From Gongronella butleri (Eukaryota > Mucoromycota > Mucoromycetes > Mucorales > Cunninghamellaceae), in the NCBI GenBank assembly GCA_025201375.1, contig JAIWZP010000035.1, forward strand, positions 1 through 64,000: DNA of 64,000 nt, given 5' to 3'. A program made the position numbers and the translations under genes. The notes beneath the pieces were generated by a model, which saw nothing but the letters and a program-made list of their open reading frames with translations, was not told where the DNA came from and did not search any database. This document shows positions 1 to 14,605 of this stretch, one piece after another. Each line of letters starts with the position of its first letter. The stretch's first letter is position 1.

Positions 1-407
1 CGACATGACCCATTGGATCAGGCCCGTCGACGCTGCACTCGTTGCCACGGCTTTGCAAAAGAAAGAATGAGGAGTTAGCGCATGGATGTTCGCCAAATTT
101 GACAATCGGGGGACTTACCAGCGCCAACGAGGGCGGCCTTGGCAATCATGGGCACAGGCACATCGATGATAAACACAAAGGGCGAGATGCCGCAGCCAAG
201 GCCAAGCGACGTCACCGAGAACAGCTTGAGTTTCTTGGCCACATTGGACAAGGGGCCCGTGTAGATCGTCTTTTCACTGCTGTCGGTGCCTGTCGAAAGA
301 GATCGCCGCGAATAGGCCGCCAAAACCACAGAGCGATGCGTCAGATTCGATGAAATGGTGCGTGTGGAGGCGCCCAGTGTGCGGATCGAGCTGTTGAATA
401 AGGACAT
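1..407 (-). CDS. TMEM70-family mitochondrial inner-membrane protein (partial)
   Basis: Exons 407-119 and 50-1; the gene runs off the left edge, so its C-terminus is missing. The start chosen (MSLFNSS) opens a Ser/Thr/Arg-rich, acid-poor stretch typical of a mitochondrial presequence. It is followed by IYTGPLSNVAKKLKLFS and a hydrophobic hairpin (GCGISPFVFI, then AALVGAG joined across the intron to AVATSAAS). The YTG...KLFS motif followed by two membrane helices is the hallmark of the TMEM70/TMEM186 family, whose members help assemble ATP synthase and other respiratory complexes. The donor is GTAAGT and the acceptor TTTTGCAAAG. The gene diverges from panC across about 250 bp. The family call is firm; TMEM70 versus a paralogue is not decided. 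Confidence 0.7.
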
Positions 408-660
408 GACGAAGAAACGGCTAAAAAGACCAAAGAGACAAAGAAAAGGGCGAAGAAAAGCTAGAACAGCCAGGAGGACAGCGGCCAGGGCATCAAAAAC
501 TGTTTCAAAGTCCGCCGGCTCAACCCAAAAAGGGCGCATTTCGCTCAAAACGGCATTGTCCGCTCTTTTTCTCTCTTCTTTGTTGCCTTTTGCCGTCTCC
601 CCCTCCCTCCCCTGTGTCGTCATGAGTAGTGCGTGAAAAAGAACAGAGTAAAAGTGGAGC

Positions 661-1931
661 ATGAGCAGCTGTGATTCACCTTTATTTTCAGTCCGAGTGC
701 CTCCTGGTATCCGCTTGTTCAATAGGATCGCTGAATTCCGCGAATGGCGCCGCCAATTGTTGCTTGACCGCAAGACGCTCGGCTATGTGCCTACTATGGG
801 CGCCTTGCACCAAGGCCACCTTCTTCTCGGTATGAACAAACAGCAATAAAAAAAGAAAAAAAAAGAAAAAATGGGCCAATTGGGTGTAAAAACAAGGCAT
901 TCAATGCGAAATCATGCGATTCACCCTCTTTTTTTTTTTTTTCCCCAAATTGACAGTGCAAGAAGCCCGTCAAAAGTGCGACCACGTGGCACTGACGATC
1001 TTTGTGAATCCTGCGCAATTCGCACCGACTGAGGACCTGTCGACGTACCCACGCACACTGCAGGATGACCTCGAAAAGCTGGCGGCCCTCGGCTCGGGTG
1101 TTGCATCTGCGGTGCTCGTCCCGTCTGTCCAGGAGATCTATCCCAGTGGCATTGAGCTGGATGTCAGCAAGCAAACGGGCACATTCGTCGAGGTCAAGGG
1201 CCTGTCGCATCAATTGGAAGGCGTCACGCGCCCTCACTTTTTCCGAGGCGTGGCCACCGTCGTCAGCAAGTTCCTGAACATTGTAAGTCGGTGCATTGAC
1301 GCAGATGACGAGCCCAATTCATTTTCGTTTGTCTTTTTTCGCATTTTTATCTTTTTTTAACCATTTTTCCTTTTTTTTTTTTTTTTTTGTTCAGGTGCAA
1401 CCAGAGCAAGTGTTTTTTGGTCAAAAGGATGGTAAGATATGATCATTTGAGACGAGGAAAAAAAAAAAGAGTTGAAAAGCTCACACCTTTTATTTAGCCC
1501 AGCAATGCGCGGTGATTAGCGCCATGATCCGCGATTTGCATTTCCCCGTCAAGATGAATATTTGTCCGACGGTGCGTGAGCAGGACGGGCTGGCCATGTC
1601 GTCGCGCAACACGTATCTTTCGGCTGAGCAGCGCCAGCACGCGCTTGTGCTGTCCAAGGCGCTGAATTTGGTGGCGCAGCAATACCGCGACGGTGAGCGC
1701 GACGCGTCGCGCCTTATCAAGAGCGCCACAGACCTCATTCAGCAGGAGACCGCCAAGGTGCAGGCCGCCAATTGCGACTGGGAACTCAAGCTCGACTACT
1801 TTTGTATCAATGCGCCCACGGACCTGGCGCCCATTGATGGCGACATCCGCGACGGCGCCATCGTTAGCACGGCTGTCTTTGTTGGCAAGACACGCCTCAT
1901 TGATAATGTCTTGCTCGACGTCCACATGTGA
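661..1931 (+). CDS. panC: pantothenate synthetase (pantoate-beta-alanine ligase)
   Basis: Four exons, 661-829, 957-1282, 1395-1431 and 1498-1931, give 321 residues, the usual fungal length. The enzyme joins pantoate and beta-alanine using ATP to make pantothenate, the CoA precursor. Visible motifs are the ATP-binding PTMGALHQGH (about residues 44-53, the HIGH-like motif), the TIFVNPAQFAPTEDL segment, FFGQKD split across the 37-nt third exon, and QDGLAMSSRNTYLS. All are diagnostic of PanC. The start at 661 follows a short leader. Introns have T-tracts before the acceptors (for example 1373-1394). The gene is convergent with the paraoxonase-like gene, 144 bp apart. Confidence 0.95.
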
Positions 1932-2075
1932 ACATGATATATTCCCCTTTTTCTCTCTTTCTCTTTCTCTGTGCTGTTGAATCGTTTTTGACTTTTTTTT
2001 AGACTTGTCGTACCCCCTACCCCTTTTCCTCTCTCTCTCTCAAATGGGCCCACTAAAAAAAAAGAGCTACAGTAT

Positions 2076-3538
2076 TTATTGTGCTTTGCACACCAAGACA
2101 CCCTCATCATAGAGCGACGACACCAGGAGTTTGCCGCCGTGCTCAAATGCGGCGGATGATGCGCCATAAAAATGACCATTGTCGGCAAAGAGTGGTTTGA
2201 CAACCTTGTCATTGATATTCCATGACACGACAAGTGACGATGCGCGCGGGACGGCAGGGTCAGACCGGTTCTTGGCCATCGAATACGCGATAAAGTCAAG
2301 ACCCTTGGGATGGCCCGCGGCAATCACTGTTTGCGTCTTTTCGTCCCAATGCGCATTGTCCACGGCCATGTCCACGAACACCGTTTGCACCAGCGTGAGC
2401 TTGGGCACGTCGCCGCCTGACAAATCCACCGTGTACTGCTTGACTTGCAGCTTGTTCGTCTCACACACAAACAAAACAGAGTCATCACCAGCAAGACCAT
2501 TGGCAAACGACAGCCCTTGCGCCACGCGCGACACCGTGCTGTGACGCGCGTCGTAAAACATCACGTTCGCAAGAGGCAGCATCAAAAAGTTCTCGAAAAG
2601 CTTCAAATTGCGGTTGACGCTATAGTGGTCATTTGATACAAAGAAGGATGGCATGCCGTCCGCCGCGCGATAAGCGGCGCTCTGCACCAGATTCAGGCTG
2701 TTGGGGTTGTAAATATCGGCATGCTCAATGGTGCGCTTGTACACAAGCACCGTCTCACCGGCTTCTTCTTTTAGCGTAAACACCTCGATCGTGTTGCCCG
2801 CACCGGGTGCCAAGCGCAAATTGATCGCAAGCACAAAGCCTCCAATCGCATCCACACGGAAGCCAAGAGGATGGAAATCCTCAGGGGCGCCTTGCATCGC
2901 AATGGGTTTGGCCTGCACGGACTCCTGCGTGATCATCCAAATAAAAAAAAAAGAATGAGCCCCCTTCACCCCTTTTTTTTCTCTAGTGGCAACATTCATT
3001 GTTCTCCGCTTCGCCGCGCCTCAACCCGCCTTTTTTTTTTTTTTTTTTACCTTGTTGTAGTCAATTCGCCAAAGTTGGCCGGATGGCACTGCCTCGCCAG
3101 GCTCGAAATAGTCGTAACCCACCACTTTGTTCTTTTTGTCGCGGGCAGGATCGCACCCCGTGTATGCAACACCGTCACTGACGTCGATGACATCTTCGCA
3201 GAAGCCAAGGCTAGGCTCTAACGTGGTCATTGACACGCGTCAGTCATGGTTTTGTCCTTTTTCCAGCCTATGCAAGGTTTTACCAGTGATTTTTATGCAC
3301 CGATCGGTGCCAAGAGGGACAATTTCTCGTCCCAGGCCAGACAGGTGGTAATTGTAGTCTAAGCGGCGCAACCAAGCGCGGGAAAGCAAGGTGTCAGTAA
3401 CAGGAAAAAGCAAGGTTCACCGCAAACGTCTGTCCCACTTGCCAAACGTGTGCAAGACAGACCCCAAGTCACAAGCCGCTTACAAATAGGATACGCAAGC
3501 ACAGCGATAAGACCAACAAAGAGCCAGTGATTCGCCAT
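2076..3538 (-). CDS. paraoxonase/arylesterase family protein (PON-like)
   Basis: Exons 3538-3484, 3358-3284, 3217-3051 and 2924-2076 give about 381 residues. It starts MANHWLFVGLIAVLAYP, an N-terminal hydrophobic signal anchor as in animal PONs. Family motifs follow in order: CIKIT...LGFCEDV with a GVAYTGCDP strand, FHPLGFRVD, YNPNSL, FFVSNDHYS, and GLSFANGLAG. The family forms six-bladed calcium-dependent beta-propellers acting on lactones and aryl esters, so a lactonase in the secretory pathway is likely; the substrate is unknown. The N-terminal exons are short and were found by splice sites and reading-frame continuity, so the very start is less sure than the body. Confidence 0.85.
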
Positions 3539-4677
3539 GGGATGCAGTTGCTCAGCGCAAAAAGGGGAATGAGAAAAAAAAAAAAAAGACGAAAGAAAAA
3601 GAAAAATGAGTTGCGCGTCGGGGTGCGGGTCCTTTTAAGTTGACTCCGCATTCATGCCGGTTGGTGCTGCTGCAAGTTGCAGCGCATGTGAAAATCCGCA
3701 AAGCCCCTCTGTGACGCTCAACACGTAAGCTTGACCTCAAACGCTAGATATGGCCGTCAATTTACCCGCAAATAGGGATGCTTCAGGCAAGCCACGCGTC
3801 GTCGCCATCATAGCTCGCAAAAAAATCCACACTCAAGCGTGACAATTGCGCGGCATTGCCTCTTATGGTAGACAGCTTGTTCCAGCAAGATCGCCATGAC
3901 AATTCCGCTTCCTTCTCTTTTTGCTATCTCTTGCACAAAAAAAAAAAAAAAAAAAAAAATGATAGCAAAAAAGAGCGCGCACGCAACCAGCGGATTGAAA
4001 TGGGCCACATTTACTTTGGCATCTTCTTGATCAACTGGACCACATGACTTCTCCCTTTTTGTGATGAAAAATGGACGAGGGCGTAAAAAATTCAAGCATC
4101 AGATGCTCGTCCGATCTTATGGATGCTTTTGTAGGGTTCATACGTTTATTTGAACTGCAATAATTCAAGGAACTCTTTATCGAAACAAGAATTTTTTCAC
4201 CAATTTCGCCACAAATGCAATGTGTGCACAAAAAACCATTGTTGGATCGCCGCCAGCCAACCTTTGTCGTTTTACATTACAGTATTGTACCTTGTACGTA
4301 CTGTATTTAGCTGCGTTATCACACAGTCTTATTATACATAGCTTGATTTAATAAGAAAAATCGATCATTTGCTTGGTCAGTCTTTGAAAAAAGGGCAAGC
4401 ACGGCTTTAACGCGCTTATTAACGCGTCCATGCACACGCAAGGAGCGATCAAGCAAAGCCGTAAAATGCTGTCTTGCCGCTGTGATCGATCTTTTCCTTC
4501 CAGATGCATACCATATACACACAGGTTTGCATATTTTATTGAGAAATCAGATACATTGTGGTGCACAACAACGAGGCAAAATTACAATACTGTAGCAAGC
4601 ATGATGGGGATAATTTGAGACATGGAAGCGAGCTGCAATGGCAAAAAAAAAAAAAGGCATAGTAAAAGGCGGTCGTC
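3539..4677. other. intergenic, gene-free
   Basis: About 1.1 kb between the PON-like gene start and the NmrA-like gene end. I see no coding exon with family character. It is AT-rich with homopolymer A-tracts (for example 3939-3959). It holds TACAGTA/TACTGTA heptamers at 4278-4284, 4299-4305 and 4588-4594, like those at 47.9-48.2 kb. Confidence 0.5.
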
Positions 4678-5886
4678 TCACACCAAGGGCTTGAATGAGT
4701 TGGCATGTTCATTAAAAAAGGCATCCATGGAACGTGGCGGCTTGCCGGTCAGCAAATGCACATGTGGCACACAGATGCTGCTAGATGTGCTTCCGATCCA
4801 GTCAAAATAATCAAGGATGCCTTGAATTTGGCGCTCTTTTTGTAAAAAAAAAAAAAAAAGACAGGTCAGTGACGCGTTTGTTGCCGTGAAAGACCGCGTG
4901 ATGTATGTTGTCTTGTTTTACCAGAGGGCAAGCCAAAGACAATGGCGCGATAGGCGGTGGCATCAGCACCCATGGGGCTCGCCTGATGCAGTCGGGTCTT
5001 GTCCTTTTTGAGGCGGGCGTCAAAATGGATGTCTTTTTGTAGGAAGCGCAGGTAGTACTGAAGGTCCATGGGCCGGATCATCTGATATCGGAAGCGCGGG
5101 TACCCGGTGGCAGTGCCCATCATTTGCACAAGTTGTTTGCCATCGACCATGCGCGGACCTGTCAAGGTGTAAACCTGTCCATTGTGCTGGTCGTGCAGCT
5201 CCATTGCCACACGGCGGCCCTGGTCCACCACGGTTTCGTCAGCACCATGCCCCGTTGTCAACACAAGCGCATCAATGCACTCGCACACGTCCTGGATGTC
5301 AACAGGGCAGAATTCCACGGAAGGGGCCATTGGCAACGGGAAAACGCGCTGCTTCTCAATAAACGCCGCCCATAAATGGAACGATTGCTGCAGCCAGTCC
5401 AGCCTAAGGGTCATAAAATTTGAGCGTCTCATCATCCCCACCAACTTTTTTTTTTTTTTTTTTTTTTTTTTACCTGAGGATGGTCCAAGGACAGTCCATA
5501 GCGCACAATTCTTCTTCAATGAGGGCATAATCGCGCAAGGACGAATTGAAGCTTCCACAGAGCGCGCCAACATGCGACACGAGGATGATGGACGGCACAC
5601 CTGAGCGCGCAGCCACCCGCAGGATCCGTCGCGCGTGGTCAACACGATTAGGGTGGTCACCGACAACGAGGACCAGATGCGCCAAATTTCGCATCGCCAG
5701 CGACAAATGATGCGGGTGAGCATAGTCTGAGACACGAACGTCTACGCCGTGTGTGCGCAGGTGGCCGCACGGCTTCTCATCTTGACACAAGACGCGCAAG
5801 TGCGGTCGCACACGCGCATACCGTGCCAAATGGCTCGTGACAGCATAGCCGATGAATTGATCTGCACTCGTAATTAGAATGGACAT
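4678..5886 (-). CDS. NmrA-like NAD(P)-binding Rossmann protein
   Basis: Exons 5886-5474, 5403-4922 and 4835-4678 give 350 residues. The N-terminal strand-turn-helix reads ILITSADQFIGYAV, followed by VRVLCQDEKP, the segment VSDYAHPHHLSLAMRNLAHLVLV, and SIILVSHVGA, the usual order of an atypical short-chain dehydrogenase of the NmrA/HSCARG type. The C-terminus (YTLTGPRMV, LTGKPPRSMDAFFNEHANSF) is the typical NmrA tail. These proteins bind dinucleotides and either reduce substrates or sense redox state. The nucleotide-binding glycine motif is degenerate: the expected GxxGxxG reads SADQFIG, so cofactor binding may differ. The first intron has a long A-tract directly after its donor. Confidence 0.8.
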
Positions 5887-6659
5887 GAGAAAAGATGAAA
5901 AAGATAAAAAAAATTATAAAGGATGCGAGAAGAAAAAGAAGAATATGGCAAGGAAAGTGCCCAATCCATGTGGTCCTTTATAGGGATTCAAAATGATCAT
6001 ATGGTCGTCGGCTCAAGGAGTCCCCCCTCTCCCTTTTTGCGCGCTTCGTCTGCTGCTTTATTTGTGTCATCGTCTGATCGCATGAAAAAAAGAAATAGTT
6101 CAGGAAGACCATGTCACTCTAAAAATAGCTGCATGAAAAAAAGGTGTCGTTCCTTGTCGTCATTGCGCTTGAGCCGATTGCCGTCAAGTCTGCCGCGATC
6201 CTGAATTATTTTTTTTTTTTGGCCACATCATCAGCAAACGACAAGGAAAGGGTGAACGGGTCTTGTTTTTCACGAGTGTTTCTGGAAAATGTGCACATGA
6301 CATGACGATGATGCCGCAGCGAACGGAATTGCTTACCGGACTTGGCTCCCTGGCAACAGTAAAAACAAGGGGTGATGACAAAGCAGCGTGCCTTTTCACT
6401 TTTTTTTCTATTTTTGCGCTGAATGTGCGCCCATCCAAGCGATGGGGGGAAAAATTGGCGTTTGACAGGAACGAAAACGAGACGCGACACCAAAAACAAG
6501 GCATTTTTTTGGTTGTGATGTGCGCAACATCACTGCAAAAAACGCACGCAAGCGGAGCTCCAAAAGAGGTTTTTTTTGTTCTGTTCTTTTGCCGTCGTTG
6601 CACATTTTCTCCTTTCTTTCTTTCTTTTTTCCTGTCTGTGGCAAGATCGTACAAGCGTC
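5887..6659. other. intergenic or unresolved 5' exons of the FCP1 gene
   Basis: About 770 bp between divergent genes. The FCP1 family normally has roughly 100 more N-terminal residues than the model I can support, so one or more exons could lie here. A stretch at about 6222-6360 on the + strand stays open and ends near a possible GTAAAAAC donor, but it shows no recognisable family motif. I did not annotate it. Confidence 0.3.
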
Positions 6660-8850
6660 ATGAGTTTCGACGAGTGCACGCACGAAATTCTGTTTGGTGG
6701 CCTGTGTTCTCAATGCGGGCTGAACATGGAATTGTAAGCGACAACGACAAAATTAGAAAAAAATGGAAAAAAGGGGGGAAAAGGCGCAAACTAACACTCA
6801 CACACCACTCTGTTTAGCTCTGAGCAGCAATTGCGCCAGGTGAATATCAATGTGGATCAACCTAAACTGACGGCGTCGCGCTCGGTACGAAAAACAGAGC
6901 GTAAAGAGAGCCAAAAAAGGCACTGACGCGTCCGTTTCCACTTTTTTTTTTTTATTTTTGTAGCGAGCCGGGCGAATGGAGCAGGAGAACATCACACGAC
7001 TGCTGAATGAGCGCAAACTGATTCTCGTGTTGGACTTGGATCAGACGCTAATTCATACGTCGTCGTCGCTGGAGACGAGCAATTGGCTTAACGACAAGGA
7101 TATCGCGGACCAGGAGATTTTCAAGGATATCCGTCAGTTTGTCTTGCCCAACGCGCCGACCGTGTACCACCTCAAGCTCAGGTACACGCCGCCAAATGCG
7201 CATTGGCAAGCAATTATGGCTCAATTCCTTTTTTTTTCTTTTTCTTTTTTTTTTGGGGGGGGGATCTAGACCTGGTGTCGCCGAGTTTCTCTCGAGCCTG
7301 TCAAGTTTGTACGAATTGCACGTGTACACCATGGGCACGCGCGACTATGCCAAGGCGGTTGTCAAGGAATTGGATCCCACGGGGGAGTTGTTCCGTGATC
7401 GCATCATGGCACGCGAAGACAACGAAATGTTGGCCAATGCGCGTAGCTCGAGTAAGCCTTGTTGTCACCAACTAAAAACAAAGACCTTTTGTTTTTCTCA
7501 CGAAATTTTGTTTGTTTGGCCAGGTGCTTACATAAAGTCGTTGGACCGTCTGCTCACAAACAACAAATCCATGGTCACCGTGGTGGATGATCGCTTGGAC
7601 GTGTGGGAATACTCGCCAAATCTCGTCCATGTGCGACCCTACGTCTTTTACAAAGGCGTCGGCGATATCAATTCGCCCTTCCACCTAGCCAAGGTATGAA
7701 ATGGACGCGCAATGGCTGCCGGTTGATGACGAAAACGCGCAATTCACGCTTTTTTCATGATTAGCAACATTTAGCCGCGCGTCAGGCGACGCCAGCTGCC
7801 AATTCAAAGGCCGAGACGCAAGAGGGTGAGTCAGGAGGCGCAGTACATACGCGTCGGACTGGAAAAAAAGCGCGCGACGCTCATTTTTCTCTCTTTTTTT
7901 TTTTTTTGCTTTTAGACGAAAAAAAGAAGGCCGATGAAAAGGAAAAGGAGCTTGAAATGGAGCTGGAGCTGGAGCTAGAGATGGAGAAGGAAAAGGCGCT
8001 TGAAGAAGAGCGTGAAAGTGGCAAGCCGTTCACGGTGGACGACGATCGCGAGCTGTACGACAAGTTGTACGTGCTGCAGCAGGTGCACGCGGGCTACTTT
8101 GAAAGCTACGACCAATTGCAGGCGCAAAAGGCCACGTCGAACCGCGGCGCCATCAAGATACCCAACATTGTCAATTACATTCACCCATTCCGCACGCGCC
8201 TCTTTGCCGATATGGTCATGACCTTTTCAGGCTTCAATCGCAACCTGAGCCCGCGCCATTACCCGGAATGGAACATTGCAAACTACTTTGGTGCAAAATG
8301 CGAGATGCGACTCTCCCCAGAAACCACCCACTTTATTACACCAAACGTAAAAAAAACAATGAAAAAAGGAAAAAAAAAAGGAAAAGAGAAAAAAGAGGTC
8401 ACAACACAGGCTGATGCACGTCCTCGTCACTTTTATTAGGTGGAATCGGTAGAGGCATTTGAAGCCAAAAAGCAATACCCGCACGTACGCGTGGTGCACC
8501 CCGGCTGGATTCATTTTTGCGTGTCCAAAGGGACGGCGCAAGATCAGGCGCGCTTGGACGACAACAAGGACGACGACAACAAGTCCATCATGGACATTGA
8601 TGTCGCCAATCCCGAGTCCACAGACCTGGATTTCGATGACGAGTTTGAAAAGGAGATGGATCTCGCGCTCGACGATGTCGATTGGGACGATGCGGATCGC
8701 GAGGTGGACGAGGCGATCAGCGACGATGAAGATGATGACGACGACGATGACGACGACCTCTCTGACATTGACATTGACTTGGACTCTTTATCTGGCGACA
8801 GCGACTCGCACGACGCGTCGAGCGAAAACAGCACCAACCACGCGTCCTAG
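6660..8850 (+). CDS. FCP1: FCP1-type RNA polymerase II CTD phosphatase
   Basis: Exons 6660-6733, 6818-6884, 6964-7181, 7270-7451, 7524-7693, 7765-7825, 7916-8346 and 8440-8850 give at least 537 residues. FCP1 removes phosphate from Ser residues of the polymerase II CTD to recycle the enzyme. The first exon holds CTHEILFGGLCSQCG, the conserved Cys segment. The catalytic DLDQT (Asp71, Asp73, Thr75) follows LTASRS, then KLRPGVAEFL and VVDDRLDVWEYSPNLVHV. An acidic/Lys-rich linker leads to a BRCT domain (about 355-430, ending VVHPGWIHFC) and an Asp-rich tail. The ATG used is the first in the exon, and normal FCP1 proteins extend further upstream, so the true start may be missing. Confidence 0.9.
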
Positions 8851-9156
8851 TCATTAGATCCCTCCCTCCATCCTCTCTTTATATTCCTTTGTCTTTAAAT
8901 CTAATTAAAATGTGTTGTATTTTATGATTCATGGGCGTGCCAGTTGCTCGCACTAGCGTTAAATAAGGGATGCGCGGTCAAAAAGGGGAAAAAGTAGAGC
9001 CTCGCGTTGTCGAGGCAAAGCCAAATGGGGCAATGGCGCTTTTTGCATGATCGGACGCTCAATGAGATCGGCATTCAAAACGAAATCAATTCCTGTCCGC
9101 CTGGCCCTGACGACTTTTTCTTATATTTCTTCCGTTTCCGCCCACCCCCATTTTGA

Positions 9157-12336
<3,180 letters not shown>

Positions 12337-12435
12337 CGCGCCTCTTTTTGTATCATCATCTTCAATTTAAACAATAAAAAGCATCATTTTATTCAATTCA
12401 TTTTCTCCCAAGGCTATAACATCGGTCGAATCAGC
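12337..12435. terminator. shared 3' region of two convergent genes with opposed poly(A) signals
   Basis: Only 99 bp separate the two stop codons. AATAAA lies at 12373-12378 for the + strand gene, and its complement TTTATT at 12388-12393 serves the - strand gene. The transcripts are likely to overlap. Cleavage sites themselves cannot be read from sequence. Confidence 0.5.
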
Positions 12436-14605
12436 CTACAGTCTGGCGTCCTTGGGGAACGAGCGCATCGCCTGGCGCAAACCTGTGACAAACGAAAGAA
12501 AAAAGGGTTAAAATTGCTGAGGGTTCTTGACGTCATCGTATCTCGATATAGGCCAACTTACCTAAATCGGCCATGATCTCTTCAGAACCACCAAGGATGG
12601 CCTAAAGAAAAAAAAAACAAAGTGAAAAAATATAAGCAACTGATTCGGCCATGCTGGCAGTGGGGTGCAAAAATCACAAAAAGGTACTCACCGCGAACTT
12701 GTTTGAGCGAAGGAACGCCTCGACATTGCGGCCCATGCCGGTCTTGGTGATGGAGCGTCCACCAAAGATCTGAGCAGCCTCGTCAGCAATGTTATGTGCG
12801 ACACGCGTGCAGCGGAACTTGAGCAGCGCGACGGGACCCAACAGCTTGGTGGCAGCGTCAAAGAAGCTCATGTGGTTCATCTGGTACGTGATGTTCTCTT
12901 GCCAGTTCTCCACAGCCTCCAATTCAGAGATCTGGGCGCATAAAAAAAAAGGGAGGAAAAAACGAAAAAAAGTGTGAATTAGCGTGAACGTGTCCCTCTC
13001 GATGCATTTTTTTTTTCGCGTCATTCGCGTTCTTCACGCCCTCCAAGCGTTTTTGCTCGTGAATTACCATGGATGCCAGCTTGTTGCGGATGACAGGCTG
13101 GTCAATGAGGCGCTTGCCAAAGACCTTGCGCTGGTTGGCCCACTTGAAGCAGTCCTCAATGACACTGCGCGACGCAGCATTGATGGCACCACAGATATAC
13201 CAACGCTCCTTGCAGAAATTGGCCATAATCACCAAGAAACCAGCTAAAAATCGGTAAAAAACGCGTCAATTGTCCTTTTGCCCATGTGTATCGGTCAATT
13301 GGCAACCCATGGCTTACCTCCTTCCTTGCCAAGAATGTTTTCGACAGGCACCTTGACGTCCGAGAAGGTCACGTAAGCTGTAAAAAAGGAGAGAAGAAAA
13401 AAGCATCATAAAAAGGGCGTGAGTCGATTAAATTGAAGCAAATTGAGCAAAAAGACGGACCAGTGCCGGCGGCGCCCGAGTAGGTGGTCTTGATGGACTT
13501 GGTCTCGACATTGTCGTCGCGTTCGACCAACAGCATGGTGATGCCCTTTTCGGTCTTGACGGCAACGCTAAAGTAGTCGGCAAATACACCATTGGTGATC
13601 CACTTTTTCACGCCATTGACGATAAAGTGCTTGCCGTCGGGCGTCAACTTGGCCGTCGTGCGGATGCTCTGCACGTCGGAGCCCTAGAAAAAAAAAAAAA
13701 CGAAGTTCAGAAACGCACGACACGCCTTTTTTCGTGATTTTACAGTATAAGGCTCGGTGATGGCGAGACAGATGCGCTTGCGACCGGACAGAACCTCGGG
13801 GACGATGCGCTTTTGCAGGGCGGGCGAGCCGCCATGAAGGACGGGAGGCAGACCGATGATGTAGCCACTAAAATCACGGAAAATGGTGAATTAGCGGTCT
13901 TTTTTCATTTTTTTTCTTTTTGTACCTGGAGATGCCATCCGAGAAACCAGGCGCGCCGATGCGAGCGTTTTCCTGGTGAGCAATCAGCTCGTGGAAATAG
14001 TCAAAGTCCTCGCCCTTGACACCGCCGGGCAAAGTTCTGCCCTTCATCCAGGGACCGGGGCCGATTTGCGTCATGAGAACACCAGCGTCGCCCAATTTGG
14101 CGTACAATTCAGCCGTCGGCACCTTGTTCGCATCCTCCGACAAGCGCGCCTCTTCTTCAATCTCTTGGAAAATCTTGCGGATGCCAATGCGGAATTGTTT
14201 GTGGGATTCACTACATAAAACGCGTGTCAATGGCAGCCAGCGGTGTTTTTTCTTTCCTTTTTCTTACTTCATGTAGGGCGACTTGTAACCCATGAAGTAG
14301 CTGGGCTCAGCATAGGGCACTTTGGACAACGCGCCGGCCTCGGGGAGCGCGAATTGCTCTTGTTCGCCTGCAATCACACCAATTTTGAGGCGCTGATACT
14401 TGGCCAGAACATCCTGGCGGTGAAGGCCATAAAAGGCTTCCGTGGCGTCCTTGCCAGCGAGTTCCAGCAGGGGAAAGACACCGCCAGGGTGCAAATCAGC
14501 AAACTTGGACACGTCGTACACACCGCCGTCAATAACAATCCAAAGGTCGCTCTCGGACGCGTGGCGCGCAACCTCATCGCGCGTAAAAGACTTGAGTTCA
14601 GGCAT
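12436..14605 (-). CDS. cytochrome b5 - acyl-CoA dehydrogenase fusion
   Basis: Nine exons: 14605-14268, 14210-13926, 13867-13744, 13683-13461, 13377-13318, 13243-13068, 12931-12692, 12601-12562, 12482-12436; 510 residues. Residues 1-75 are a cytochrome b5 domain with both haem ligands, His39 in LHPGG and His62 in GLHRQ. The rest is an acyl-CoA dehydrogenase: AITEPYTGSDVQS (FAD and substrate contact), KWITNGVFADYF, GAAGTAYVTFSDVKVP, AAQIFGGRS and the C-terminal GGSEEIM. Such fusions are common in fungi, where the b5 domain probably passes electrons from the flavin. Substrate chain length is not readable. No clear N-terminal targeting signal is seen, and no C-terminal SKL (it ends KDARL). Confidence 0.92.
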
